Notes under the pieces: model-generated
What the model was told of the DNA's origin: nothing
The model's input: the letters and a program-made list of their open reading frames with translations, nothing else
The model's database searches: none
Made by a program: the position numbers and the translations under genes
In this document: positions 23,757 to 31,165 of the stretch, one piece after another
Numbering within the stretch: the first letter of the stretch is position 1
How the letters are laid out: every line of letters begins with the position of its first letter
Source of the DNA: an uncultured Bacteroidales bacterium
GTDB taxonomy: Bacteria > Bacteroidota > Bacteroidia > Bacteroidales > Paludibacteraceae
NCBI GenBank assembly: GCA_900319995.1
Contig: ONQO01000009.1
Span: 1-33,667, forward strand
Length of the DNA: 33,667 nt
Direction of reading: 5' to 3'

Positions 23757-23922
23757 AATTCTCAATTCTCAATTCTCAATTCTCAACTCTCAATTGAATA
23801 AATTCTCAACTTTCAATTGAATAAATTCTCAACTCTCAATTGAATAAATTCTCAACTCTCAATTGAATAAATTCTCAACTCTCAATTGAATAAATTCTCA
23901 ATTCTCAACTCTCAATTCTCAA
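23757..23922 (-). repeat. Heptamer (TTGAGAR) array between the two barrel genes
   Basis: About 165 bases of TTGAGAA/TTGAGAG heptamers (minus-strand sense). A 23 bp higher-order unit that includes TTTATTCAA is repeated about five times. The array begins directly after the TAA of the upstream barrel gene and stops ~25 bases before the next start codon. It is the same repeat as at 2141-2249, again in the sense of the upstream gene. Confidence 0.95.
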
Positions 23923-24849
23923 TTATTTCAAATACACTCCCACTGCCAAATTGGCATTCACGCTCTGCGCCCAAGGGTCCAATGGATGCCATTCAGCGGT
24001 ACTTTTATCCGCCGCTAACGCCCACGGTTTGACACTCAAAACTCCTTGAACCATTAATCCGCAATGAGAGCTTACATCCCAATCTTTGCGCAGACGAACT
24101 TCTACGTTCTGAACGGCAAAACCCCTCTGATAACTCGTGTACAGACTACGCCAAGGAGTAACTCCAACCGCTCCGAATAAACTGATTCCATATGCAAAAT
24201 GGTGGGTGTAACTAAACTCAATATACGTCGAATAAGCACGAATCGTATCTGTTGACAGACCGGCTGCCAATGGTGAATCCTCCGTGTATCCATCTGATGC
24301 ACTCACACGAGTCGCCCATAAGATACTTAACGGCAATTTGCTGCTTACCGTATAGCGAAAATCCAACTCTAATGCGTTGCCACTACTGGGATACGGATGG
24401 TTGCTGAAATCGAAGAACGGGCAATTGAAATTATGAATAAATACCACGCTCGCATCTATCCCCCAACGCGAAAAACCTAATGCCAAATCCACTTCCGGCT
24501 GGAATGTTTTGAACGACCAATCCGTGGTTCCTATATTCCACCACATGTCGAAATACAAACCGCCGTAACCCACGTTCGCGTCTCCCTGGATATTCATGCC
24601 GCCTGCATATAGTCCGCGCCACAAATAAGTAGTCTGAACTCTTGCCTGAGCTCCGTATGTGAATCCCACCGGAGCACGGTAGTCGTCTAACCAACGGCTG
24701 CCTTCATGAATCTCCTTACCGTCTGTTGCCTTTACCTCATCTGTCAACTCCTTCTCTCCCGCGTAGGCGCCTGCGCAAAGTAAAAAAGGTAACGCTCCGA
24801 CGATAAACGCCAGAGCTGTTACTCGTTGCAAAGAATCTTTAATTCTCAA
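23923..24849 (-). CDS. Outer-membrane beta-barrel protein, paralogue of the neighbouring barrel
   Basis: The 308-residue protein has a signal peptide (hydrophobic core about 10-27, cleavage near AYAG) and then about 40 residues before the barrel. Shared with the neighbour are TYLWRGLYAGGMNIQ, the W-rich FDMWWNIGTTDWSF, FQPEVDLALGF, RAYSTYIEFSY and GVTPWRS, in the same order. It likely forms an outer-membrane barrel; cargo unknown. There is no ATG at the start: the best start is TTG at 24847-24849, since the next ATG is deep in the barrel and an in-frame TAA lies a short way upstream. No promoter is seen directly upstream, so it may be read from the DNA-binding-protein gene. Confidence 0.7.
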   Translation of the reverse strand: MRIKDSLQRVTALAFIVGALPFLLCAGAYAGEKELTDEVKATDGKEIHEGSRWLDDYRAPVGFTYGAQARVQTTYLWRGLYAGGMNIQGDANVGYGGLYFDMWWNIGTTDWSFKTFQPEVDLALGFSRWGIDASVVFIHNFNCPFFDFSNHPYPSSGNALELDFRYTVSSKLPLSILWATRVSASDGYTEDSPLAAGLSTDTIRAYSTYIEFSYTHHFAYGISLFGAVGVTPWRSLYTSYQRGFAVQNVEVRLRKDWDVSSHCGLMVQGVLSVKPWALAADKSTAEWHPLDPWAQSVNANLAVGVYLK

Positions 24850-24890
24850 GGGTACCTCTAAAAATTGCTTTATTCTGATTTAGAGATTTG

Positions 24891-25057
24891 TCTTGAGTAG
24901 ATTGCTGGTTTGAGAGAAGGCGCAATGTGGGCATTGGAACCGAATAAAAACCAGCAAGATACCAAGAGAAAGGCTAAAGCAGTATAAAAGTGCCAAATGT
25001 TTAACATAGCGGGCTATCCTAAAAACACGGAGTTTTTAGAATTGCCCTCAATTTTTT
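24891..25057. ncRNA. Candidate structured RNA or structured leader
   Basis: Three nested pairings are visible: TCTTG/CAAGA (24891-24895 with 24963-24967), a perfect 10 bp stem TTGCTGGTTT/AAACCAGCAA (24902-24911 with 24948-24957) and CAATG/CATTG (24923-24927 with 24932-24936, loop TGGG). A second hairpin follows at 25011-25047: GGGC/GCCC outside and CTAAAAAC/GTTTTTAG inside, with a T-run (25052-25057) on the plus strand, as for an intrinsic terminator. That would fit a ~165-base plus-strand RNA, but I see no plus-strand promoter. Alternatively it is the leader of the minus-strand barrel gene. No known RNA family was recognised. Confidence 0.4.
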
Positions 25058-25067
25058 AACGCTCCGT

Positions 25068-25310
25068 TTACAATGCATTCTGGGCTTCCCAGGCGCGACG
25101 AAGGGCTACTTCCAAAATGCGTGTGTTGCTGAATACTACAATTCCGCCTTCCGGACCCGGCTCTATGTGATAGTCCGCATTTCCTTCTCCGTTAAAATAC
25201 GATCTTACCTCTTCTCCTGAGATTCCTAACTCCGAGGCTATAGCATCCATACTACCGTGAGGAAGGCTGTCTTTTACTGCACGAAGACGATTAAAAGTTG
25301 TACGCACCAT
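25068..25310 (-). CDS. Small helix-turn-helix DNA-binding protein
   Basis: The 80-residue protein reads MVRTTFNRLRAVKDSLPHGS, then MDAIASELGISGEEVRSYF, which is a helix-turn-helix (about 21-40: helix, GIS turn, recognition helix). HIEPGPEGGIVVF and a C-terminal helix follow. It resembles a conserved small DNA-binding protein family of Bacteroidales whose targets I do not know. It is transcribed from its own promoter at 25374-25405, divergent from mnmE. Confidence 0.75.
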   Translation of the reverse strand: MVRTTFNRLRAVKDSLPHGSMDAIASELGISGEEVRSYFNGEGNADYHIEPGPEGGIVVFSNTRILEVALRRAWEAQNAL

Positions 25311-25373
25311 AATTGTGTTGATTTTTTATAGGATTTATTAATGTTAATTAGTTCTCTTTTCGAAAATTCGCTG

Positions 25374-25405
25374 CAAAGTTACAACTTTTTTTTTAATTAT
25401 GCAAA
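25374..25405 (-). promoter_or_regulatory. Promoter of the small DNA-binding protein gene
   Basis: On the minus strand TTTG (25402-25405), 20-base T/A-rich spacer, TAACTTTG (25374-25381). The leader to the ATG at 25310 is about 55-60 bases. Both boxes match the consensus exactly. Confidence 0.83.
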
Positions 25406-25430
25406 TAAAAAATGAAATATGCGTTCTTTT

Positions 25431-25462
25431 TTTGCATATGTGAAAAATTTTTCGTAATTTTG
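25431..25462 (+). promoter_or_regulatory. Promoter of mnmE-yicC-gmk-nadD
   Basis: TTTG (25431-25434), 20-base spacer starting CATATGTG, TAATTTTG (25455-25462). The start codon follows at 25479. The divergent promoter at 25374-25405 is only 25 bases away. Confidence 0.85.
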
Positions 25463-25478
25463 TACCCGAATTTGAATT

Positions 25479-26840
25479 ATGAAACCGATTTGTGCCATAT
25501 CAACTCCTTTCGGTACGGGAGGTATTGCCGTCATCCGCGTGTCCGGTGAGGGTGTCCATGCACTTGTTGACCGCCTTTTTAAGGCGAAAACATCTTTAAT
25601 GGACGCCAAACCAGGAACTGTACATTTTGGACGCATTGAGAGAAACGGCGAAACGCTTGACGAGGTGTTGTGCTCCGTCTTCCGTGCTCCGCATTCCTTT
25701 ACCGGAGAGGATACGGTTGAGATTGCCTGTCATGGTAGTCTTTTTATTCAGCAGGAACTACTTAGATGGCTCATAGATGCTGGATGCCGTGCTGCCGAAC
25801 CCGGAGAGTTTACACAAAGAGCTTTCCTTAATGGCAAGATGGATCTTACGCAGGCTGAAGCCGTAGCAGATCTGATCGCTGCCCAATCCAAAGCAGAGAA
25901 AGATCTGGCGCTCAGTCAGTTAAGAGGATCCGTTTCCGCTGAATTGGCTCAACTCAGAGAGCGGCTCCTGCACTTTACTTCATTGGTTGAACTGGAACTC
26001 GACTTCGCCGACCATGAGGAATTGGAGTTCGCTGATCGTACCCAACTCGTTGCTCTCGCCGATGAAATAGAATACAAACTGGACAAATTGCTCGCCTCTT
26101 TCCGCACAGGTAATGCCATTCGTCATGGAATACCGGTCGCTATCATTGGCGCACCTAATGTCGGTAAATCGACACTCCTCAACGCCTTGCTCGGAGAACA
26201 ACGGGCTATCGTCAGCGACATCCGGGGTACCACGCGTGACACCATTGAAGAAACGCTCGTCATCGATGGAATCCTTTTCCGGCTCATCGATACCGCCGGT
26301 TTACGCGAAACCGACGATGTCCTTGAAAACATGGGAATTGAACGTAGCCGCAGAGCTGCACAAAACGCACAAGTGGTAATAACACTACTGGAACCCCAAA
26401 TGAACGAAGCTTTAACGAGAGAAAATCGAGAGAAGAACGAGAGCATCCTAGACTTTACTGCTGGTTTTACCGATATAATAGCGTACAATAAAGCGGACAC
26501 CTTAAGTCCTCTTGAGAGGGAACAATTGGGCAAAAATGCTATACTTATATCTGCCAAAAACGGCGATGTAGAGCCTTTGCGACGAGAATTGGTGCGTTTG
26601 GCGATAGAAACTATGGACACATCTGCTGTCATGTTATCCAATGCACGCCATTATGAGGCTATCACACGTGCACACGATGCCATTAAACGCGTGCAGGAGG
26701 GCTTGGAAAACAAACTGTCAGGTGAACTCCTCTCGTTAGACTTGCAGGACTGCCTATCCGCACTTGGCGAAGTGACAGGGCAAATCACGAATACAGAAGT
26801 GCTACAAAACATATTCAGCAAATTCTGTATAGGAAAATAA
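25479..26840 (+). CDS. mnmE: tRNA modification GTPase MnmE
   Basis: The 453-residue protein works with MnmG to install the xm5 group on U34 of certain tRNAs. The N-terminal tetrahydrofolate-binding domain starts MKPICAISTPFGTGGIAVIRVSG, followed by a helical part and an inserted G domain: GAPNVGKSTL (G1, about 223-232), GTTRDT (G2), DTAGLR (G3) and NKAD (G4, about 331). The C-terminus ends with FCIGK, the conserved FC(I/V)GK whose Cys is a family hallmark. Length is normal. The ATG lies 17 bases after the -7 box. It is the first gene of a four-gene operon. Confidence 0.98.
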   Translation: MKPICAISTPFGTGGIAVIRVSGEGVHALVDRLFKAKTSLMDAKPGTVHFGRIERNGETLDEVLCSVFRAPHSFTGEDTVEIACHGSLFIQQELLRWLIDAGCRAAEPGEFTQRAFLNGKMDLTQAEAVADLIAAQSKAEKDLALSQLRGSVSAELAQLRERLLHFTSLVELELDFADHEELEFADRTQLVALADEIEYKLDKLLASFRTGNAIRHGIPVAIIGAPNVGKSTLLNALLGEQRAIVSDIRGTTRDTIEETLVIDGILFRLIDTAGLRETDDVLENMGIERSRRAAQNAQVVITLLEPQMNEALTRENREKNESILDFTAGFTDIIAYNKADTLSPLEREQLGKNAILISAKNGDVEPLRRELVRLAIETMDTSAVMLSNARHYEAITRAHDAIKRVQEGLENKLSGELLSLDLQDCLSALGEVTGQITNTEVLQNIFSKFCIGK

Positions 26841-26880
26841 ATAACCCAATATACCGTAAATCGTTTTAAACGTAACTGAT

Positions 26881-27765
26881 ATGCTTTTATCTATGACAGG
26901 CTACGGCAAAGCCGAAAGCCAATTCCGCGGACGAAAACTAATATGTGAAATCCGCTCTCTTAACTCCAAATCTATGGACATCTCGGTCCGTATTGCACCG
27001 CAGTTTCGGGCACATGAGTTGGAATTGCGTACCATTCTGACACAACGACTTGAACGCGGTAAAGTGGACTTGGCGCTCTGTTTTCAGGAGGAACAGTCAA
27101 ACGCTATGCCGGCGGCTATCAACTGGGCTGCGGCGGAATTGTATGCACGACAATATGGTGAACATTTCGGAACTCCTGTGCCACCGGACGTGATGGCGGC
27201 TATAATGAGACTGCCGGACGTAATCAAAGTGCAGGACGATGCCTCCGACCTGACAGATGAAGAGTGGAGTAGTCTACAAGCTCTGATGAGCAACGCTATA
27301 GATGCATTCGTTGCTTTCCGATTGCAGGAAGGCAAAGCGTTGCAGAACATGTTTACAGAAAAACTGGATAGCATGAAGGAATTACTGAAGCAGGTAGAAC
27401 CCTTTGAGAAAGGCAGAGTGGCAAAAATCAAAGAGCGCTTGGAGCAGAATCTTGCACAACTGAGCGCAGAAACTCAAGCCCAAATAGATCGTAACCGCCT
27501 GGAGCAGGAAATGATTTATTATCTCGAAAAACTGGACATAACCGAGGAGAAAGTGAGACTGACTAACCATATCAAATATTTCCGTGAGACGATGGATGGA
27601 GATGGTAGCGGAGTCGGCAAAAAACTCGGATTTATTGCACAAGAGATGGGACGCGAAATCAACACTCTCGGCTCCAAATCCAACCAGTCGGAGATGCAAA
27701 TAATCGTCGTGAAAATGAAAGACATCCTTGAGCAAATCAAAGAACAAGTCCTCAATGTGCTGTAA
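26881..27765 (+). CDS. YicC/YloC-family endoribonuclease
   Basis: The 294-residue protein begins LLSMTGYGKAESQFRGRKLICEIRSLNSKSMDISVR, the diagnostic YicC N-terminus, and ends with FRETMDGDGSGVGKKLGFIAQEMGREINTLGSKSN, the equally conserved DUF1732 end. E. coli YicC is an endoribonuclease acting on certain small RNAs; the family name YicC/YloC is used accordingly. It is cytosolic, with a central helical part. It stands between mnmE (40-base gap) and gmk (59-base gap with a heptamer repeat). Neighbouring gmk is a very common context. Confidence 0.94.
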   Translation: MLLSMTGYGKAESQFRGRKLICEIRSLNSKSMDISVRIAPQFRAHELELRTILTQRLERGKVDLALCFQEEQSNAMPAAINWAAAELYARQYGEHFGTPVPPDVMAAIMRLPDVIKVQDDASDLTDEEWSSLQALMSNAIDAFVAFRLQEGKALQNMFTEKLDSMKELLKQVEPFEKGRVAKIKERLEQNLAQLSAETQAQIDRNRLEQEMIYYLEKLDITEEKVRLTNHIKYFRETMDGDGSGVGKKLGFIAQEMGREINTLGSKSNQSEMQIIVVKMKDILEQIKEQVLNVL

Positions 27766-27784
27766 AAGGTAATTCGTAAGTAGC

Positions 27785-27812
27785 AAATAGTAAATAGTAA
27801 ATAGTAAATGGT
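27785..27812 (+). repeat. Heptamer (AAATAGT) repeat, four copies
   Basis: Three AAATAGT copies and one AAATGGT follow an AAGTAGC-like start, between the yicC stop (27765) and the gmk start (27825). Because 7 is not a multiple of 3, the TAG falls in all three reading frames across three copies. Confidence 0.9.
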
Positions 27813-27824
27813 CAAGAAGTAACT

Positions 27825-28397
27825 ATGATTTATATTTTTTGTGCGCCTTCGGGTAGTGGTAAATCGACGATGGTGAAGCATTTGCTGAACATGCATCCCG
27901 ATCTCTTTGAACTCTCTGTGTCCTGTACAACGCGTCCTCCGCGTGGACAGGAAATACATGGTAAGGAGTACTATTTTATTACCGTCGAGGATTTTCAGAA
28001 ACGCATTGAAAATGACGATTTTATCGAATATGAGCAAGTTTACGACGGACTCTATTATGGCACGCTCAAAGAGGAAATAGACCGTATAGAAGCGGCTGGA
28101 CGAGAAGTGCTCTTCGATGTCGATGTGAAAGGTGGACTCAAACTCAAACGTATATTAGGTAACAAAGCAACTTCCATCTTTATTTGTCCTCCATCTATCG
28201 AGGAATTACGTCGGCGGTTGGAAGGACGTGGAGATACAAGTCCCGAAATGATAGAAAAACGCCTTGCCAAAGCTTCAGTCGAATTGGAGGAAATGAAGCA
28301 CTTTGACCGCGTTGTTGTCAACGATGATCTTATTCACGCTTTCGAGCAATTGGACGCAATCATTGAAGAGAATGAAAGTAGGTCTATTCGGAGGTAG
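27825..28397 (+). CDS. gmk: Guanylate kinase
   Basis: The 190-residue enzyme converts GMP to GDP with ATP. It shows the P-loop APSGSGKST (about 7-15), the GMP-binding SVSCTTRPPRGQEIHGKEYYF (about 33-53), YDGLYYGT, FDVDVKGGLKLK and a lid with RRRLEGRGD. Length is normal for the family. Its last 26 bases overlap the nadD start, so the two are probably translationally coupled. Confidence 0.97.
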   Translation: MIYIFCAPSGSGKSTMVKHLLNMHPDLFELSVSCTTRPPRGQEIHGKEYYFITVEDFQKRIENDDFIEYEQVYDGLYYGTLKEEIDRIEAAGREVLFDVDVKGGLKLKRILGNKATSIFICPPSIEELRRRLEGRGDTSPEMIEKRLAKASVELEEMKHFDRVVVNDDLIHAFEQLDAIIEENESRSIRR

Positions 28398-28950
28398 TTT
28401 CAATCCTGTACATTTTGGTCATGTGGGTTTGGCAAAATGGGTCATTGAACATACTGACCTCAATGAACTATGGTTGTTAGTTAGCCCTAATAATCCGCTT
28501 AAACCGGCAGACATGCTGACTCCGGAGGAGCAACGTCTTGAGGCTGTACGAAAGGCGGTAAAGGATATTCCGCATGTTGTGGCGTCAGACTTTGAGTTCG
28601 CATTGCCGCGTCCGTCCTATACTGCCGATACACTTCGAGCGCTACAAACTGCTTTTCCCCTTTATGACTTCACTCTTGTCATTGGAGAGGACAATTGGAC
28701 GCTTTTTGATCGATGGCGCGAGCATGACTACATCCTTGCAAACTATCGTATCTTTGTCTATCCAAGACATCCGAAAACTACAAATACCTTTGATAAGTCG
28801 GATATTTCTAATACTCCGAATAGTCCAATTACTCCGAATAATCCAATTATTCCGAATGTTCCAATTACTCCGAAGGGAGTTTTTTACCTCGCTGAGGCAC
28901 CTCTCTTTGATATATCTTCCACACAAATTCGCAACAACTTAAAACAATGA
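28372..28950 (+). CDS. nadD: Nicotinate-nucleotide adenylyltransferase with an in-frame repeat insertion
   Basis: I place the start at 28372 (MKVGLFGGSFNPVHFGH), because this is the conserved beginning of NadD with the GSFNPxHxGH nucleotidyltransferase motif; the longer frame only re-reads gmk. The enzyme makes deamido-NAD from nicotinate mononucleotide and ATP. Also visible are WLLVSPNNPLK, RPSYTADTL, IGEDNW and the closing DISSTQIRN (ISSTxIR). Between YPRHPK and VFYLAEAP, homologues have a short loop; here there are ~25 residues rich in Asn, Pro and Ile encoded by an 18 bp tandem repeat. Total 192 residues. The catalytic motifs are intact. Confidence 0.95.
   Translation: MKVGLFGGSFNPVHFGHVGLAKWVIEHTDLNELWLLVSPNNPLKPADMLTPEEQRLEAVRKAVKDIPHVVASDFEFALPRPSYTADTLRALQTAFPLYDFTLVIGEDNWTLFDRWREHDYILANYRIFVYPRHPKTTNTFDKSDISNTPNSPITPNNPIIPNVPITPKGVFYLAEAPLFDISSTQIRNNLKQ
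28815..28874 (+). repeat. 18 bp tandem repeat inside nadD
   Basis: TCCGAATA/TCCGAATG units begin at 28815, 28833, 28851 and 28869 (the last partial), each followed by an A/G/T-T-CCAATTA(C/T) segment. The 18-base period keeps the frame and encodes a repeated P-N-x-P-I-x hexapeptide. Confidence 0.9.
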
Positions 28951-28984
28951 GGGTGTGTCAAAACTATTGGCGCGCCCTCATTGT
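28944..28984 (+). terminator. Terminator hairpin at the end of nadD
   Basis: Arms at 28944-28957 (ACAATGAGGGTGTG) and 28971-28984 (CGCGCCCTCATTGT) pair over 14 positions, two as G-U. The arm includes the nadD stop codon. AATTAATAATTATT follows, a weak U-tract. Close relative of the hairpin at 4895-4925. Confidence 0.72.
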
Positions 28985-29121
28985 AATTAATAATTATTGA
29001 AAATTGTCTTTAATTTTTAGCCATACTGGCACAATCTGTTTCGCTGTATGGTTGACTATTATAAAGAATTTTTGGATAATTTTTGACCTGTAAAATACTA
29101 ATTGTTGTTTTTTGACACACC
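28952..29121. repeat. 170 bp segment bounded by 12 bp inverted repeats
   Basis: GGTGTGTCAAAA (28952-28963) and TTTTGACACACC (29110-29121) are perfect inverted copies enclosing an AT-rich segment with no reading frame. It fills the gap between the convergent nadD and the TPR/HTH regulator. It may be a small MITE-like remnant or a pair of alternative terminator arms; no target-site duplication is evident. Confidence 0.45.
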
Positions 29122-29180
29122 TTTATTTACCATTCGTCGGGCATTTACTTGACTCGTTTTCTATGCCGTTTTGGTTTTCG

Positions 29181-29882
29181 CTATTCTTTATTTCCTTTGA
29201 CTTCGGAAGGAGTGATGCCATAGAATCGTGTGAAAGCGCGTGTGAAATTAAGCACCTGTGTATAACCGCATTTCTCTGCAACCTCAGCGATGGTAATATC
29301 ACGGAAGTTGAGCAGCAAGTATCGCGCTTTCTCCATACGTACCTGCATAATATATGCTTGTGGCGTAAGACCAACTGTGTGTGAGAGTCTTCTTCTCAAG
29401 GTGAGTATGCTGATGTGCATCTGCATGGCGATTGTGCCCACATCAAACACTCCGTTTTCTGACGTTTTGTCAATAATTGCTGCTAATTGTTGCCGGAACT
29501 GCTTGTCATCATCCGTTAGTTGTTCACTTTGCTGCATATCGCGCGCGATAGAGTTTTGATAGAGACGGTTGATTTCGCTGTATTGCCCTTTGAGGGATTT
29601 ATGACGACGCCAAGCGAAATAGACAGCCAAGATAATAAGCAAAAGCACAAAGATTCCTATTCCGATGGAAATGGTCATTGTTTGCCGTTTCTGCTTTTCG
29701 GCTTGTTCTCTCTCTTGACGAAGAATATCGTTGTAATAGATAGCATTGTAACGCCCGACTGCTTCTCCTGTCTCTTGACAGTAGATAGAATCTTGCAGTT
29801 GTTTTGCGCGCTCAAGGTGTATAATGGCTTCCTGGGGCAACAGATCTTTAGTTATGCGGTATAGGCCTTCGCGCGCGTGCAA
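29181..29882 (-). CDS. C-terminal half of the split regulator: TM segment and AraC-type HTH
   Basis: The frame encodes ~233 residues and opens only with a TTG at 29882. It has a TPR remnant (REGLYRITKDLLPQEAIIHLERAKQLQDSIY), a coiled linker, one membrane segment (about 70-90, ISIGIGIFVLLLIILAVYFAW), a second coiled part and an AraC/XylS double HTH (about 150-230: MQMHISILTLRRRL, LTPQAYIMQVRMEKARYLL, ITIAEVAEKCGYTQVLNFTRAFTRFYGITPSE). It lacks any signal for independent initiation, so it is likely a fragment of the split gene unless the frame is corrected by slippage. Confidence 0.78.
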   Translation of the reverse strand: MHAREGLYRITKDLLPQEAIIHLERAKQLQDSIYCQETGEAVGRYNAIYYNDILRQEREQAEKQKRQTMTISIGIGIFVLLLIILAVYFAWRRHKSLKGQYSEINRLYQNSIARDMQQSEQLTDDDKQFRQQLAAIIDKTSENGVFDVGTIAMQMHISILTLRRRLSHTVGLTPQAYIMQVRMEKARYLLLNFRDITIAEVAEKCGYTQVLNFTRAFTRFYGITPSEVKGNKE

Positions 29883-30844
29883 TTCATTATATTATATTTG
29901 TCCCCTTGCTGCAGGAAAAACATTGCGGCTCTCCGGTAGTATTCTGCCGCTTCCGTTTCTTTTCCTTCTTCAGCGAGGATATCACCCATTTGGTTTTGAC
30001 AAATTCCCCAAGAGTGGCTGTTTCCTCCGGCGAGTAACATCGGCATCGCTTCAAGTAGTGTGTGCTTAGCATCTTCGGTTTTCGCCAATCCTAATTGTGC
30101 GTTTGCTACTTGCAATAGACGTCCGCTTATACGCGTACTGTCTCCTAATTGACGCTCGATATTCAGAGCTTGCTGGGCATAATCCAACGACTCTTTCTTT
30201 CGTTCCAATGAGCGGTAAATCTCAGAGGCGGTGCCAAGCAGTACTGCGCGTCGTGACAGATTGTCGGTCAAACTGTTGGCTGCTATAGACTCCAGAATGT
30301 ATTTCTCCGCCTCTTCGGGCTTGCCTGCGGCGGAAAAGACGCTGGCTATTCCATTGAGAGTGGAACTCATTCTGTCAAAATCTCCGCTTTTCTTATCCAA
30401 TAGATAACTCTCATTCAGAGCTTCTACGGCTTTATCAAACTCGCTCAAACGGAAATATGCTGCTCCGAGAAGGCTATAGAAGACATCGCTTTTTGACATA
30501 TCATCCACTATGCCCATGCAATGGGTGGCACGCGTGCAATAATCCGCTGTGGAAGCATATGCGCCTGCTACATAGTACCACTCTGCTATATAATAATAAA
30601 CATTGAGATCTACAGAGTCGATATAAGCCGAATCAGGAAAGACTATAGGCTCGTCTATATAGTCGATGCTATGCAGGAACGCAAAAAACTCATTGGCGAT
30701 TTTAAGGCGCGCCTTTGCGTCTGGCGTACGGATGTATTTGGCAGCATAACTATCCAGTTGCGCATCCTGATCTGTTTGTGCCAACATAGATACAACTCCG
30801 GTCAGGAGAAACATGAGGACAATATGGCGAATTTTACCTTTCAC
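29852..30844 (-). CDS. N-terminal half of the split regulator: signal peptide and TPR domain
   Basis: As it stands the frame encodes ~330 residues: an N-terminal signal peptide and a helical region of at least six TPR-like repeats (for example VFYSLLGAAYFRLSEFDKAVEAL, STLNGIASVFSAAGKPEEAEKYI, YRSLERKKESLDYAQQAL, ICQNQMGDILAEEGKETEAAEYY). It ends in an off-frame tail NCTRAKAYTA after GDKYNIM. If expressed alone it would be a periplasmic TPR protein without the DNA-binding part. The start is a GTG with no Shine-Dalgarno sequence. Part of the pseudogene entry above. Confidence 0.75.
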   Translation of the reverse strand: MKGKIRHIVLMFLLTGVVSMLAQTDQDAQLDSYAAKYIRTPDAKARLKIANEFFAFLHSIDYIDEPIVFPDSAYIDSVDLNVYYYIAEWYYVAGAYASTADYCTRATHCMGIVDDMSKSDVFYSLLGAAYFRLSEFDKAVEALNESYLLDKKSGDFDRMSSTLNGIASVFSAAGKPEEAEKYILESIAANSLTDNLSRRAVLLGTASEIYRSLERKKESLDYAQQALNIERQLGDSTRISGRLLQVANAQLGLAKTEDAKHTLLEAMPMLLAGGNSHSWGICQNQMGDILAEEGKETEAAEYYRRAAMFFLQQGDKYNIMNCTRAKAYTA

Positions 30845-30869
30845 TTTGCTCAATTTTTCAAATTGAGTG

Positions 30870-30877
30870 CAAAGGTA
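30870..30877 (-). promoter_or_regulatory. -7 box of the TPR/HTH regulator promoter
   Basis: TACCTTTG on the minus strand, about 25 bases before the GTG start. The sequence at the -33 position (20 bases further, 30898-30901) is AACT, a poor match to TTTG. The promoter may therefore be weak or activator-dependent. Confidence 0.5.
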
Positions 30878-31165
30878 CAACTTTTTTCTGATATATTAGT
30901 TATCACACTTTTAGATAATCTTATTATTTTGTGCATTTAGGCGGTTTTCTTGGTAAATAAGTGTCAAAAAATACACATTTCGCTATGTGAGTGACGATTT
31001 GTCGAGGTCTAAAAAAAACTCTAAAGGAACTTTCTTATCATAATTATATCATGTATTAATCTCAATTTATCATTATGTGTATTACTATAAATTCAATAAA
31101 TGTACTTCGTAGAGCAGATGCGATGACGCTCGAATAGACAAAAATGCAATAAAAATGCTCACACT
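30878..31165. other. Intergenic region between divergent genes
   Basis: About 290 AT-rich bases between the promoters of the TPR/HTH regulator (minus) and the DUF349 gene (plus). I see no protein-coding frame, no strong hairpin and no repeat beyond A/T runs. Confidence 0.6.

Larger units (their letters stand above)
29181..30844 (-). pseudogene. TPR - transmembrane - AraC-type HTH regulator, split by a 5 bp duplication
   Basis: The two reading frames 29852-30844 and 29181-29882 together make one Bacteroidales-type regulator: signal peptide, TPR repeats, one membrane segment, coiled linker, AraC-family HTH. They are out of frame at 29886-29895, where ATTAT occurs twice in tandem (plus strand). 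Taking out one ATTAT joins GDKYN directly to ELHAREGLYRITKDL, a smooth TPR-to-linker sequence. Start: GTG at 30842-30844 (signal peptide with MFLLTGVVSMLAQ), because the longer frame would run into the promoter. It may be a pseudogene, a slippage-switched gene or an assembly error. Confidence 0.82.

Noticed and set aside
28303-28397. Frameshift between gmk and nadD
   Set aside because: Both proteins are complete when nadD starts at 28372. The 26-base overlap is a normal coupled arrangement.
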